From Nocardia puris (lineage in GTDB: Bacteria; Actinomycetota; Actinomycetes; Mycobacteriales; Mycobacteriaceae), in NCBI RefSeq assembly GCF_003315035.1, contig NZ_QNRE01000013.1, positions 62,001-126,000 of the forward strand: a stretch of DNA of 64,000 nt, given 5' to 3'. Position numbers and translations under genes: made by a program. Below are positions 25,615 through 34,200 of this stretch, piece by piece. The notes under the pieces are model-generated. The model did not search any database, was not told where the DNA came from, and saw nothing but the letters and a program-made list of their open reading frames with translations. How positions within the stretch are numbered: the first letter of the stretch is position 1; the number at the start of each line of letters is the position of its first letter.

Positions 25615-26184
25615 ATGACGCCCGAAGACCCGCCCTGGGAGCCGCCACTCGCGGGCAGCGAAGCCGAACATCTCGTCGGCGCGCTCGACCGGTTGCGCGC
25701 GACGTTCCGCTGGAAGACCGACGGGCTCGACGCGGCCGGGTTGAACGCCCGGATCGGCGCCTCAACCCTCACGCTCGGCGGGTTGCTGAAGCACATGGCG
25801 CGGGTCGAGCGCGAATGCTTCGCGATGAAACTGCACGGTGCGTCGCCCGGCGCGCCGTGGGAGACCGCGGACTGGCGCGGCGATCCGGACTGGGATTTCG
25901 ATTCCGCCGCCGACGACTCCCCCGAGTATCTCTATGCGCTGTGGGACGAGACGGTCGAGTGGTCGCGCTCGACCCTCGCCGCCGCTCTGGCCGACGGTGG
26001 TCTGGACCAGCCGATCGCCCTCACGCCCCCGGACGGCGCCGCGGTCAGCCTCCGGCGACTCGTCTGCGACGCCATCGAGGAGTACGGCCGCCACACCGGG
26101 CACGCCGACCTTCTCCGCGAGGCTGTGGACGGGCGCGTCGGGGAGGATCCGCCGCACGATTGGCGGCCGGGGCACCCAGGCTGA
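25615..26184 (+). CDS. DinB-like (DUF664) protein
   Basis: A 189-residue protein of the DinB/YfiT-like four-helix superfamily, DUF664 type (ALDRLRATFRWKTDGLD, then LTLGGLLKHMARVERECFA, with the metal-site-like His). Relatives include mycothiol- and bacillithiol-dependent transferases and isomerases, but no specific substrate can be assigned. The C-terminal ...EYGRHTGHADLLREAVDG is the family's end motif. The ATG at 25615 is the start consistent with the domain; the frame is open far upstream without similarity. It is divergent from the ALDH operon, 188 bp away. Confidence 0.8.
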   Translation: MTPEDPPWEPPLAGSEAEHLVGALDRLRATFRWKTDGLDAAGLNARIGASTLTLGGLLKHMARVERECFAMKLHGASPGAPWETADWRGDPDWDFDSAADDSPEYLYALWDETVEWSRSTLAAALADGGLDQPIALTPPDGAAVSLRRLVCDAIEEYGRHTGHADLLREAVDGRVGEDPPHDWRPGHPG

Positions 26185-26208
26185 GTCAATCAGCTTGCTT
26201 GCCCTGCA

Positions 26209-26462
26209 AGACTTTCAACCGATACGTGCCGTGGGACTCGGCCTCCGCCGATCGAGACCGAGCCAGACGACGTTGTCCCGCAAGGCTTTCGACCGACGCT
26301 CGCCGTCGAAACAGCGCGAAGCCGGCCCTGCGCACTGCCGGTCACGGCGACGGCAGGCGGCATCCTGAAAGGGCACTGCCCGACGTACACCGTCGACATG
26401 GCGAGAAGTCCGCTCCGCTCACTGCCGGTCAGGGCGACGCCAAACGGCATCGTCCTGGAAGG
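26209..26462. repeat. Imperfect direct repeats of about 85-90 bp
   Basis: Two partial copies at about 26294-26370 and 26381-26462 share ACTGCCGGTCA, GGCGAC and GGCATC in the same order, plus the leading CGACG...CCGTCGA. A further partial copy at about 26209-26240 matches the start of the first (TGCAAGACTTTCAACCGA against CGCAAGGCTTTCGACCGA at 26279). The last copy overlaps the 3' end of the small membrane protein gene. Function unknown. Confidence 0.5.
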
Positions 26463-26736
26463 CGGCGGGGTTCGGCGGCGGAGCCGGTTGCGCCCACGGC
26501 GGGGCCGCGGGCGGCTGAGCGGCACCCGGGTGCGCCGCCGCGCCTGGGTAGAGCGATGGCGGTTGGTATCCCGGCGGCGGACCGGCCGGGTCCCTCCTGC
26601 TCCCTCGGGAACTCAGCACACGGATCGCGACGATGATCACGGCCGGAACCGCGAGCACGATCACGAGGATGGCCAGCCACCGCAGATAGCGCATCAGTTG
26701 AAGCGCCTTGTCCGAGAGCGGTGGCGCCTCCGGCAC
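26419..26736 (-). CDS. Small single-pass membrane protein with a Pro-rich tail
   Basis: About 105 residues: one strong transmembrane helix (WLAILVIVLAVPAVIIVAI), a short basic stretch (SSRGSRRD) and a tail rich in Pro, Ala and Tyr. Topology suggests a C-terminal cytoplasmic tail by the positive-inside rule. The GTG at 26734-26736 has AGGA just upstream; an ATG at 26692-26694 is the alternative start. Not recognised. The gene lies downstream of another small membrane protein on the same strand. Confidence 0.55.
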   Translation of the reverse strand: MPEAPPLSDKALQLMRYLRWLAILVIVLAVPAVIIVAIRVLSSRGSRRDPAGPPPGYQPPSLYPGAAAHPGAAQPPAAPPWAQPAPPPNPAAFQDDAVWRRPDRQ

Positions 26737-26875
26737 CGAGTCCTGCGCCAGGACCACCCGGCGACATCGTGAACAACCAGGAACGTCGTGCTCACCGCAA
26801 CCCCCGACGACCGCCGAATACTTCGACTCCCATCGTAAGTCGCTCCTCCGCGTTCGGATACTCGAGCACCGAAAA

Positions 26876-27265
26876 CTACCGGGCCACAGGAATACCCCGC
26901 GCCGCGCCCGACGTCCGAATGAACATGTACAGCCCGGAGAACAACAGTCCGAGCAGCGGAAGCAGCGGAATGTACGAAACCCACGCCGGCCCACTCGCCG
27001 CCAGCGTGACCGTGGTGACGAGCACCGAGATCACGAAGGCCGTTGCGAGCCAACGATGCCACTGCCGCACCCCACTCACCGCCCGTCCACCACGCCACCA
27101 CCCCACCAACAGGGACACCCCGGAGACGAACAGCACGGCGAGCGGAAGCAACGGCACGTAGGACATCCACTCGGGTCCCCCGGCACCCAACACCACGACG
27201 GTCACGACCACAACCACCGCGAACGTGACGCCCATCCATCGATGCGTCTGACGAACCCGCTTCAT
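26876..27265 (-). CDS. Four-helix membrane protein with internal duplication
   Basis: A 129-residue membrane protein. The ATG at 27263-27265 has a strong AGGAGG. It consists of two similar halves of about 55 residues. The first reads HRWMGVTFAVVVVVTVVV, then EWMSYVPLLPLAVLFVSG; the second reads HRWLATAFVISVLVTTVT, then AWVSYIPLLPLLGLLFSG. The unit is a two-helix hairpin with an H-R-W start and a (V/I)PLLPL centre, so the gene arose by duplication. No known function. Confidence 0.7.
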   Translation of the reverse strand: MKRVRQTHRWMGVTFAVVVVVTVVVLGAGGPEWMSYVPLLPLAVLFVSGVSLLVGWWRGGRAVSGVRQWHRWLATAFVISVLVTTVTLAASGPAWVSYIPLLPLLGLLFSGLYMFIRTSGAARGIPVAR

Positions 27266-27483
27266 CGGAACCTCCTCAACCGACCGGCAAACCCGCGCTC
27301 CGGCACAGCACCGGGCGGGACTTCGATACGAACGACGCTAGCGACGTCCCCTTGACCAGCGCTTCTCGATTCCTGATCGGTTGCGAAGTCCCACGGACCG
27401 ACACCTGAGCACCCAGCCCCGAGCCGTCGAGCCGCGCGTCGAAACCGCTCAGCGAACTTCGCCGGTGAGCGTCACCCTCGGCA

Positions 27484-28350
27484 CTACTTCGGCGACGGAT
27501 ACGTCAGCCCCTCACACAGCCAGTCCGGCTGAGCGTCGATGAAGTCCCACAACGACTCCGAATAGCTCGCGTCCCCGCGAACCTGGTCGGTGAGATACCC
27601 CACCGTAAGCACCCAAGCCCACGGCGTGTTCGTGAAGATCGCCTTGTCGGACCCGCTGCGCACCTGCGGCGGCGCCTCGACATCGATACCGTGGTTGCGA
27701 TTCCAGATCCGGCCATGGTGCGCACATACGTTGCGCAGCACCGACATCGACCGGAAAATCTTGCGCGACGCGCGATGACTGATCCCGAACCGCTCCGCAA
27801 GCGGCTTGAACACACCCTCGGCGTCCGCGATCAGGCCGTACAACTTGGAACTTGTCCCCAAGGAGAAGACCTCCACCGCCGCCCAGATCGGCACCGGCTG
27901 GCCCAGCCGCCGATGGTGCTGGACGAACCGCTCCGTCGATCGTTCGAGCTCATCGTTGATGCTCTTGATCAGTGCCTTCTTCGTAGAGTCGCCGCCGTCG
28001 TAAGTGGTCTCGTATAGGTAGGAGTCAGGTCCGGTCGATTTCGCCACCAAGTAGGCCAGCTGGGACCGGAACACGATCTCGAACTCTGCCAGGCCGGCTT
28101 GCAGCCGGACGGCCAGGTGCCGGTCGAAGTCGTGAGCCTGCCGGATCTTGGCGAAACTCGCCTCAGCGGTGAACCGATTCTGCTGGTTGACCGGATCGGC
28201 CTGAAAGTACCGAAAAGAGCCACTCACCCGGTAGTAGTTGTGGTCCTGGAGGAACCGGCGAGCGTCGACGGCTTCGGCGTCGGTGAGCGACAACCCGTTG
28301 TCGCGCAGCTTTTGAACCTGCTGGTCAAGGCTCAGAAAGGGCTTCACCAC
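27484..28350 (-). CDS. Abi-like (AbiD/AbiF family) HEPN-type protein
   Basis: A 288-residue protein of the Abi_2 family (abortive-infection proteins AbiD/AbiF of lactococci). The N-terminal LSLDQQVQKLRDNGL and HNYYRVSGSFRYF are the family opening, and SMSVLRNVCAHHGRIWNR near residue 205 is the R-N-x-x-x-H type HEPN motif that can be an RNase active site. Family members block phage development by halting the host. It stands alone, with no obvious antitoxin. The GTG start at 28348-28350 has a poor ribosome-binding site. GC is lower here than around it, consistent with horizontal transfer. Confidence 0.85.
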   Translation of the reverse strand: MVKPFLSLDQQVQKLRDNGLSLTDAEAVDARRFLQDHNYYRVSGSFRYFQADPVNQQNRFTAEASFAKIRQAHDFDRHLAVRLQAGLAEFEIVFRSQLAYLVAKSTGPDSYLYETTYDGGDSTKKALIKSINDELERSTERFVQHHRRLGQPVPIWAAVEVFSLGTSSKLYGLIADAEGVFKPLAERFGISHRASRKIFRSMSVLRNVCAHHGRIWNRNHGIDVEAPPQVRSGSDKAIFTNTPWAWVLTVGYLTDQVRGDASYSESLWDFIDAQPDWLCEGLTYPSPK

Positions 28351-28662
28351 GGTGAGGGTAGTAGAAAGCCCGCCGAAGTAAGGAAGCTTGCGCTCTAGCC
28401 TTGGCGGGCATCGTTGTTACGAACAATACCAGAGGCCCACAACATCGGAAACTGGCGAGTCGCGGCGGAAACTTGTGATCTGTGCCACTTGTCCTGATCT
28501 GTGTCGCATCCTTGGCCCAGGTGAGCCGTATCGAACCCACCCCTGGCCAGATATCGGAGCCGCACGCTGGTTCCCGCGAATCCGCACCGAACCGCCATTC
28601 GAACCGGCGGGGTGCACAGCCCGAGCTATTCGTGTGACCCACGCGTCGCCGGGAGAGGTCCC
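28351..28662. other. Intergenic region, 312 bp
   Basis: No supported gene. It has lower GC than the neighbours. The only structured element is TTGTT-ACG-AACAA at 28414-28426, a short inverted repeat. A stretch near 28525-28555 resembles a tRNA T-arm on the minus strand but does not fold as a tRNA. Confidence 0.6.
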
Positions 28663-29496
28663 CTACCCCTCCGGTAGTGACGCCGTGATCGCCTCCCACG
28701 CCGCACTCGCATGCGGGCAGATGGGCCCGGTCTGGGTCAGCACCGTGACGCAGCGGTTGCTGTGGTCGTAGAGCTCCACCGAAGACGCGGGGCCGGCGGT
28801 GCCGTGGGTGTGGGTGACCCAGCATTCGGCGACGAAGGTGGGGTCGAGGGCGTAGCGGGCGGCGCCGAAGACGACGGCGAAGTGGGTGGCGGCGAAGTCG
28901 ACCATGGCGGCGCGGCCGCGGTGGAGCTGGAGGCAGCCGCCGCCGGGGACGGCGAGGGTGAAGGCCAGGCTCATCTCGGTGAGGCGCGCCAAAAGGTGTG
29001 GGACGACACGGGATTCGATGCGGCGGGCGCCGGTGAAGGGCAGCACGCGGTAGCGCTCAGGGGTGAGCGCGTCGAGGTGGGTGATCTGGTCGGCGTCGCT
29101 CCAGTCGACGGTCGACCAGTCCAGCACGTCGGCGGTCTCGGGTTCCTGCGCGGGCGTCGCCTCCAGCGCTCGCACCACCATGCGGTCCGACATGGGCGTC
29201 AGGTACGCGCGGTGGGTGCCGGCCCGGTCGGCCAGCGTCAGCGCGCGCGACGTGAGGAATATGTCGCCCACCAGCCCGGGATTCACCCGCAGCGCGATGC
29301 TGCGCTCCCCGCACCGCAGCGCCTCACTCGGCAGCGCGGGCGGTTCGTACTCGCCGGTGTGGCTGAGCAGCGCCGCGTCGTTCGCGGTGACCGACACGAC
29401 GGTGCCCAACGCGGGCAATGCTTCGGCGACCGTCCTGGGCCCGGCGCCGAGCGGCTGCGCTGGGCAGTGCTCGCAGCGGCGGCCGTCAGTACACAT
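28663..29496 (-). CDS. Protein resembling heme-utilisation (HmuS/ChuX-type) factors
   Basis: A 277-residue cytosolic protein of uncertain family. Its C-terminal half (CLQLHRGRAAMVDF, then AECWVTHTHGTAGPASSVEL, ending AAWEAITASLP) looks like the end of an HmuS/HemS hemin-degrading repeat (W-V...V-x-S-x-E-L-F/Y-D...W). The N-terminal half (ALPALGTVVSVTANDAAL) is compatible with the same fold. It has an N-terminal Cys cluster (CTDGRRCEHC) and further Cys near the end. The start lies inside the diflavin reductase gene (11-bp overlap), so translation is coupled. The operon is preceded by an iron box. Heme or iron handling is my inference; the family call needs profile search. Confidence 0.5.
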   Translation of the reverse strand: MCTDGRRCEHCPAQPLGAGPRTVAEALPALGTVVSVTANDAALLSHTGEYEPPALPSEALRCGERSIALRVNPGLVGDIFLTSRALTLADRAGTHRAYLTPMSDRMVVRALEATPAQEPETADVLDWSTVDWSDADQITHLDALTPERYRVLPFTGARRIESRVVPHLLARLTEMSLAFTLAVPGGGCLQLHRGRAAMVDFAATHFAVVFGAARYALDPTFVAECWVTHTHGTAGPASSVELYDHSNRCVTVLTQTGPICPHASAAWEAITASLPEG

Positions 29497-31222
29497 CGCG
29501 AACGTATCGCTTCTCGCGCTTGAGGCTGTTGACGTACTCGTCGGCGTCCTCGGCGCTCAATCCGCCGTGCGTGGCGACGATCTGGTGCAGCGCCTTGTCC
29601 ACGTCCTTGGCCATGCGCGTCGCGTCGCCGCACACGTAGAAGTGGCCGCCGTCCTGCAACCAGGCGTACAGATCCGCGCCGTGCTCGAGCATGCGCGTCT
29701 GCACGTAGATCTTCTCGGCCTGGTCGCGGGAGAACGCGAGGTCGAGCCGATCGAGCAGCCCGGCTTCGTGCCAGCCGGTGAGCTCGTCGGAGTAGATGAA
29801 GTCGTGTTCGCGGTGCTGGTCGCCGAAGAACAACCAGTTGCGCCCACCCGCGCCGCGCTGTTCGCGCTCTTGCAGGAACGCGCGGAAGGGCGCGATGCCG
29901 GTGCCGGGGCCGACCATGATCATCGGCACGTCGTCGGCGGGCACACGGAACGACTTGTTGGGCTGCAAGAAGATCTTCGCGCCCGCACATCGGTCAGCTA
30001 GGAATGTCGAACAGACACCGCCGCGTTCGCGCCCCGCGTTGTGGTAGCGGACGCCGGCCACGGTGAGGTGGATCCGCTCCGGATGGGCCAGCGAACTGGA
30101 CGAAATCGAATACGCCCGGTGCACAAGCGGTTTGAGCAGTCCGACGAACTCCTCCAGGCTCAGCGTGTCACCGCCGATACGCAGGATGTCGAGAATGTCC
30201 TTCCCGTACAGCCAGCGGTCCAGCACATCCTTCACCCCGCCGCGCACCACGTGGGAGAGCTCCTCGTTCTCCGCGCGATGCTCCACTTCGCTGAGCAGAT
30301 CTTTTGAGGGAGTGCTGATCTCGTAGCGGTGCCCGAGCAGCTCGCCCAGCGGTTCGCCGTCGACCAGCGTGTCGGGCGAGACGCGGAAGTGCTCCGCGAT
30401 GGCCTCGACGAGCGCGGGGTCGTTCTCCGGGAAGACGGCGAGCGCGTCGCCGGCCTCGTAGTGAATCCCGCTGTCCGCCAAGGCGAATTCATAGTGCCGG
30501 ATCTCCTTGCCCGAACCGGGACCCGACAGCACCCGGTTCACCGGCACCTGCGCCGGGAACGGATTCTTGCGGGTCCAGCCCGACCGCGCCACCGTGCTCG
30601 GCGGCGGCGTGCCCGGAGTGCCGCTGGCGCCCGCGAGGGTGACCAGCGTGCCGACGGCGCTGCGCACCCATTCGGCGGCCTGCGTCTCGTAGTCGATATC
30701 GCAGTCGGCGCGGCCGATCACGCGGTGCGCGCCGAGCTGTTCGAGCCGGGTGTCGATGAGCTTGCCCGCCTGACAGAACCCGTCGTAGCCGGTGTCACCG
30801 AGCGCGAGCACGCCGTAGGCGACGCCCCCGAGTCGCGGCGCCATATCGGAAGACAGTGCCTCCCAGAACAATTCGGCATTATCGGGCATCTCACCCTCAC
30901 CGTAGGTGGAGGTGACGATGAGGACGTACTTCAGCCCGGCGAACTGGTCGAGCGCGATCTCGTCCAGCCCGCTCACCGTGGCGTCGAAACCCTGCGCCTT
31001 CGCGGCCGCCACCACGTCGTTGGCAACGCCCTCGGCGTTGCCGGTCTGGGTTCCGTAGAGCACGCGCAGCGGCGGGCGGGGCGCCGAGGTGTCGGCCACG
31101 GCCGCGGGCGGCGACGCGACGTTCATCGCGATGCGCGAGTGCAACCCCGCCAGGAAGCCGGCGAGCCAGGCGCGCTGGTCCTCGTTGAACGGGGCGTCTT
31201 CGGGAATGTAGGCGATCTTCAT
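29486..31222 (-). CDS. CysJ-like NADPH diflavin reductase
   Basis: A 578-residue diflavin reductase. A flavodoxin-like FMN domain spans about residues 50-200 (VLYGTQTGNAEGVANDV, STYGEGEMPDN), an FAD domain about 215-430 (HRAYSISSS) and an NADP domain after about 430 (IMVGPGTGIAPFRAFLQERE, YVCGDATRMAKDV), ending YVRDVY. The family moves electrons from NADPH through FAD and FMN to a partner, classically sulfite reductase hemoprotein, but no sulfite reductase subunit is here. It overlaps the glutamate-synthase-like gene by four bases (ATGA) and the next gene by 11, so the partner is probably one of those two. Confidence 0.9.
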   Translation of the reverse strand: MKIAYIPEDAPFNEDQRAWLAGFLAGLHSRIAMNVASPPAAVADTSAPRPPLRVLYGTQTGNAEGVANDVVAAAKAQGFDATVSGLDEIALDQFAGLKYVLIVTSTYGEGEMPDNAELFWEALSSDMAPRLGGVAYGVLALGDTGYDGFCQAGKLIDTRLEQLGAHRVIGRADCDIDYETQAAEWVRSAVGTLVTLAGASGTPGTPPPSTVARSGWTRKNPFPAQVPVNRVLSGPGSGKEIRHYEFALADSGIHYEAGDALAVFPENDPALVEAIAEHFRVSPDTLVDGEPLGELLGHRYEISTPSKDLLSEVEHRAENEELSHVVRGGVKDVLDRWLYGKDILDILRIGGDTLSLEEFVGLLKPLVHRAYSISSSSLAHPERIHLTVAGVRYHNAGRERGGVCSTFLADRCAGAKIFLQPNKSFRVPADDVPMIMVGPGTGIAPFRAFLQEREQRGAGGRNWLFFGDQHREHDFIYSDELTGWHEAGLLDRLDLAFSRDQAEKIYVQTRMLEHGADLYAWLQDGGHFYVCGDATRMAKDVDKALHQIVATHGGLSAEDADEYVNSLKREKRYVRDVY

Positions 31223-34200
31223 GCGCTCTTCACGGGGTCAGCGGGGACGGACATGGCGACGACGGGGATGGCCTGGTGGCAGAACAACTCCTCGAAGGAG
31301 GGCAGGCGGCCGATCCTGTCGGTGTTCTTGGTGCTCTGGAACAGGATCCAGCCGTAGGTGCCCGGACTGTCCATGGATCGGACGTTGCGCTTGCTCAGCG
31401 CCTCCTTGTAGTCGGTGAGGCGCTTGTTCGCGATGAGGACGGCCAGATCCTCGTCGCTGAAGCCGTCGATCGCCTCGCGGGCGTACTTCTGCAACTTCTG
31501 GATGAGGAAGAAGTCCTCGGTGAGGATCAGGTTGCGCACCGCCTTGCCGATGCGCGGGTCCTGCACGTCGCCCACCCCCGGCATCCGCGAAAGTGCCAGC
31601 TGCTGCGCCATATTCAGCACCGTGTAGGTGTTGAGCAACGCGTACATCTCCTCGGTGTCGGTGTCGCCGTATCCCGGCACCGCACCGCCGAGGACGACGC
31701 CGCTGTCGCGGTAGGACACCTTGAACTTGCGCACCTGATAGCCCGAGAGCGCGGCGGCGAGTTCGTCCAGCAGTTCTTTGCGGGTCTTGGCGGCGAGGAT
31801 CGCGTCGGCGTCCTGGTACTGGAGCAGAGCGCGCGGCATCGCGTAGACCAGGTGTGTGCGGGTGGTCTCCCAATCCTCCAGCAGCGCACGGCCTTTCACC
31901 GAACCGGTGACGTCGGTGTGCCATTCGAGCAGGGTGCGGGCGGCGACCTCGTGGAAGGGCGCGTCGGCGATCGGCAGCACCAGCACCGAGTCGGCGCTGA
32001 CCTTCGACGGCAGCTGACCTTCCGGGTCGTACTGGTAGAGGAACCCGCCGCTCATGCCGTTGGCGACGCCCTTGCCGAAGCCGCCGATATTGAGTACCGC
32101 GCCGTTGGTCATGTACTCGCACAGGAATTCACCGGCGCCCTCGACCACGGCGCTCGCACCGGAGTTGCGCACGGCGAACCGGTCACCGGCCTGCCCCTCG
32201 ACGAAAAGCCTTCCGCCCGAGGCGCCGAACAACGCGAAGTTGCCGATGAGCACGTTGCCGCCGTGGGCGTCCGAGCCGCCGCCCGGCGAGCGCACCGCGA
32301 TGGTGCCGCCGCCCGCGCCCTTGCCGACGCCGTCGTTGCAGGTACCGGTGTGGGTGAGCACCATTCCGTCGTTGCAGAACGCGCCGTAGCTCTGGCCCGC
32401 CGATCCGGTGGTGGTGATCCGCACGCTGTCGGGCAGCAGGTAGCGGCGCCCGCGATCGTCGGTGGCGACGGCGGGACCGTCCGCGCCTTCGTGATTGAGC
32501 ATCCGCTCGATATCGATGGCGAGCTGTCCGCCGACGCTCTTGTTCCGGTTGGTCAGCTCTACCGGGGGCAGGTCCACGCCACCGAAGTCCAGGCGCGCGA
32601 GGAACGCGTCGTCGATCGAGTAGTCCTTCTCCATGTAGATCGGGTTCTCGACGACGAATTCCTCGGCGACGGCGAGCATCCGGCGCAGGTCGAGCCTGCC
32701 GATGCTGGACGGGTGGTCCAGCAGATGCAGCAGGTCGCTGCGCCCGCGCGCCTCGCGCAGCGACCGCAGGCCGAGCGTGGCCAGGATCTCGCGCACCTCG
32801 TGCGAGATGTTGAGCAAGTACTGCGCGAGCGCGCGCGGATCACCTTCGAACACTTCGGCATTGGTGGTGAGCCCGGCGGGACACTTGATATTGCAGTTCT
32901 TCGCCATGACGCACTTGAGCATCATGAGCGCGGTGGTGCCGAACTCGAAGCTGTCGGCGCCCAGCAGCGCCGATTTCACGACATCACTGGCGGTCTGGTG
33001 CGCGCCCGAACATCGCAGGGTCACCTTCTGGCGAATACCGTTCTCGCACAAGGCCTGATGCACTTCGGCCACACCGATCTCGGCGGAGCGGCCCGCGTAC
33101 TTGAGGCTCGTCACGGCCGCGGCGCCGGTGCCGCCGGTGTTGCCCGCGACGTTGATGACGTCGGCGCCCGCCTTCGCCACACCCACCGCGATGGTGCCGA
33201 TGCCTTCGGAGGACACCAGTTTCACGATCACCCGCACGCGGGCGGCCTTGCAGTCGTGGATGAGCTGAGCCAGGTCCTCGATCGAATACGTGTCGTGATG
33301 CGGTGGGGGCGAGACCAATTCGACCCCGGGTGTGCCGCCGCGCGCGGCCGCGATCTCCACGGTGACCTTCGGCGCGGGCAGCTGGCCGCCCTCACCGGGC
33401 TTGGCGCCCTGGCCGATCTTGATCTCGAGTTCCTCGAGCATCGGGTCGGCCAGATACCCCGCCCACACACCGAACCGGCCCGACGCGAACTGCTTGATGC
33501 GCGAACCGCGAATGGTGCCGTAGCGGGTGAGGTGCTCACCGCCCTCACCGCAGTTCGACATGCCGCCGACCATGTTGGTGCCGTGCGCCACCGCCTCGTG
33601 CGCCGGTGCCACCAGCGCGCCGTGACTCATCGCGCCTGAGGCCAGGGTGCGGGTGATCTCGCTGGCCGGCTGCACCTGGGCGAGCGGAATGGAATCCGGC
33701 GCGGTGCGGATCTTCGCCAGGTAGCGCTCGGCCTGACCGGTCGCGTGCAACCGCAGCTCGGCGTCCACGATCTCGAAGCTCTGGATCTCGTCGCCGAACC
33801 GCGCCTCGAGCGAATGCGCCAGCGCCGCAAGGCGTTCCGGGCCGTGGCTCAGCCGCAGTACGAAGGCGCCCTCGCGGTTCTCACAGGACAGGCCGCGCGC
33901 CTGGAAGTCGTTATTGCCGAACCGCGCGAAGTGCCCCATCTCGCTGCGGAATTCGTCGGCGGTGTGGACGAAGTTCACGTCGGCGGGCAGCGCCAGCACG
34001 TCGCGCAGCGCCGCGGGACGGCGGGCGCGCTCGGCGTTCATCGACCGCACGAAGTTCCGGTAGCCCGGCGTGATGTCGAAGCTGTCGATGGCGCGCGGGG
34101 TGAGCTCGTCGAAACTGGTGTTGCGGTACGCGTCGTCGTCGAGACCGAACGCGCCCTCGAGCTGATTGAGCGGCAGCAGCCGCAGGAAGGTGGCGTCGGC

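Noticed and set aside
28500..28560. Possible tRNA on the minus strand (GGGTTCGA-like stretch)
   Set aside because: The T-arm does not pair, and no acceptor, D or anticodon arm could be folded around it.
29486..31222. Sulfite reductase alpha subunit
   Set aside because: The fold is CysJ-like, but no sulfite reductase hemoprotein or sulfur gene lies nearby; it is called a diflavin reductase with another partner.
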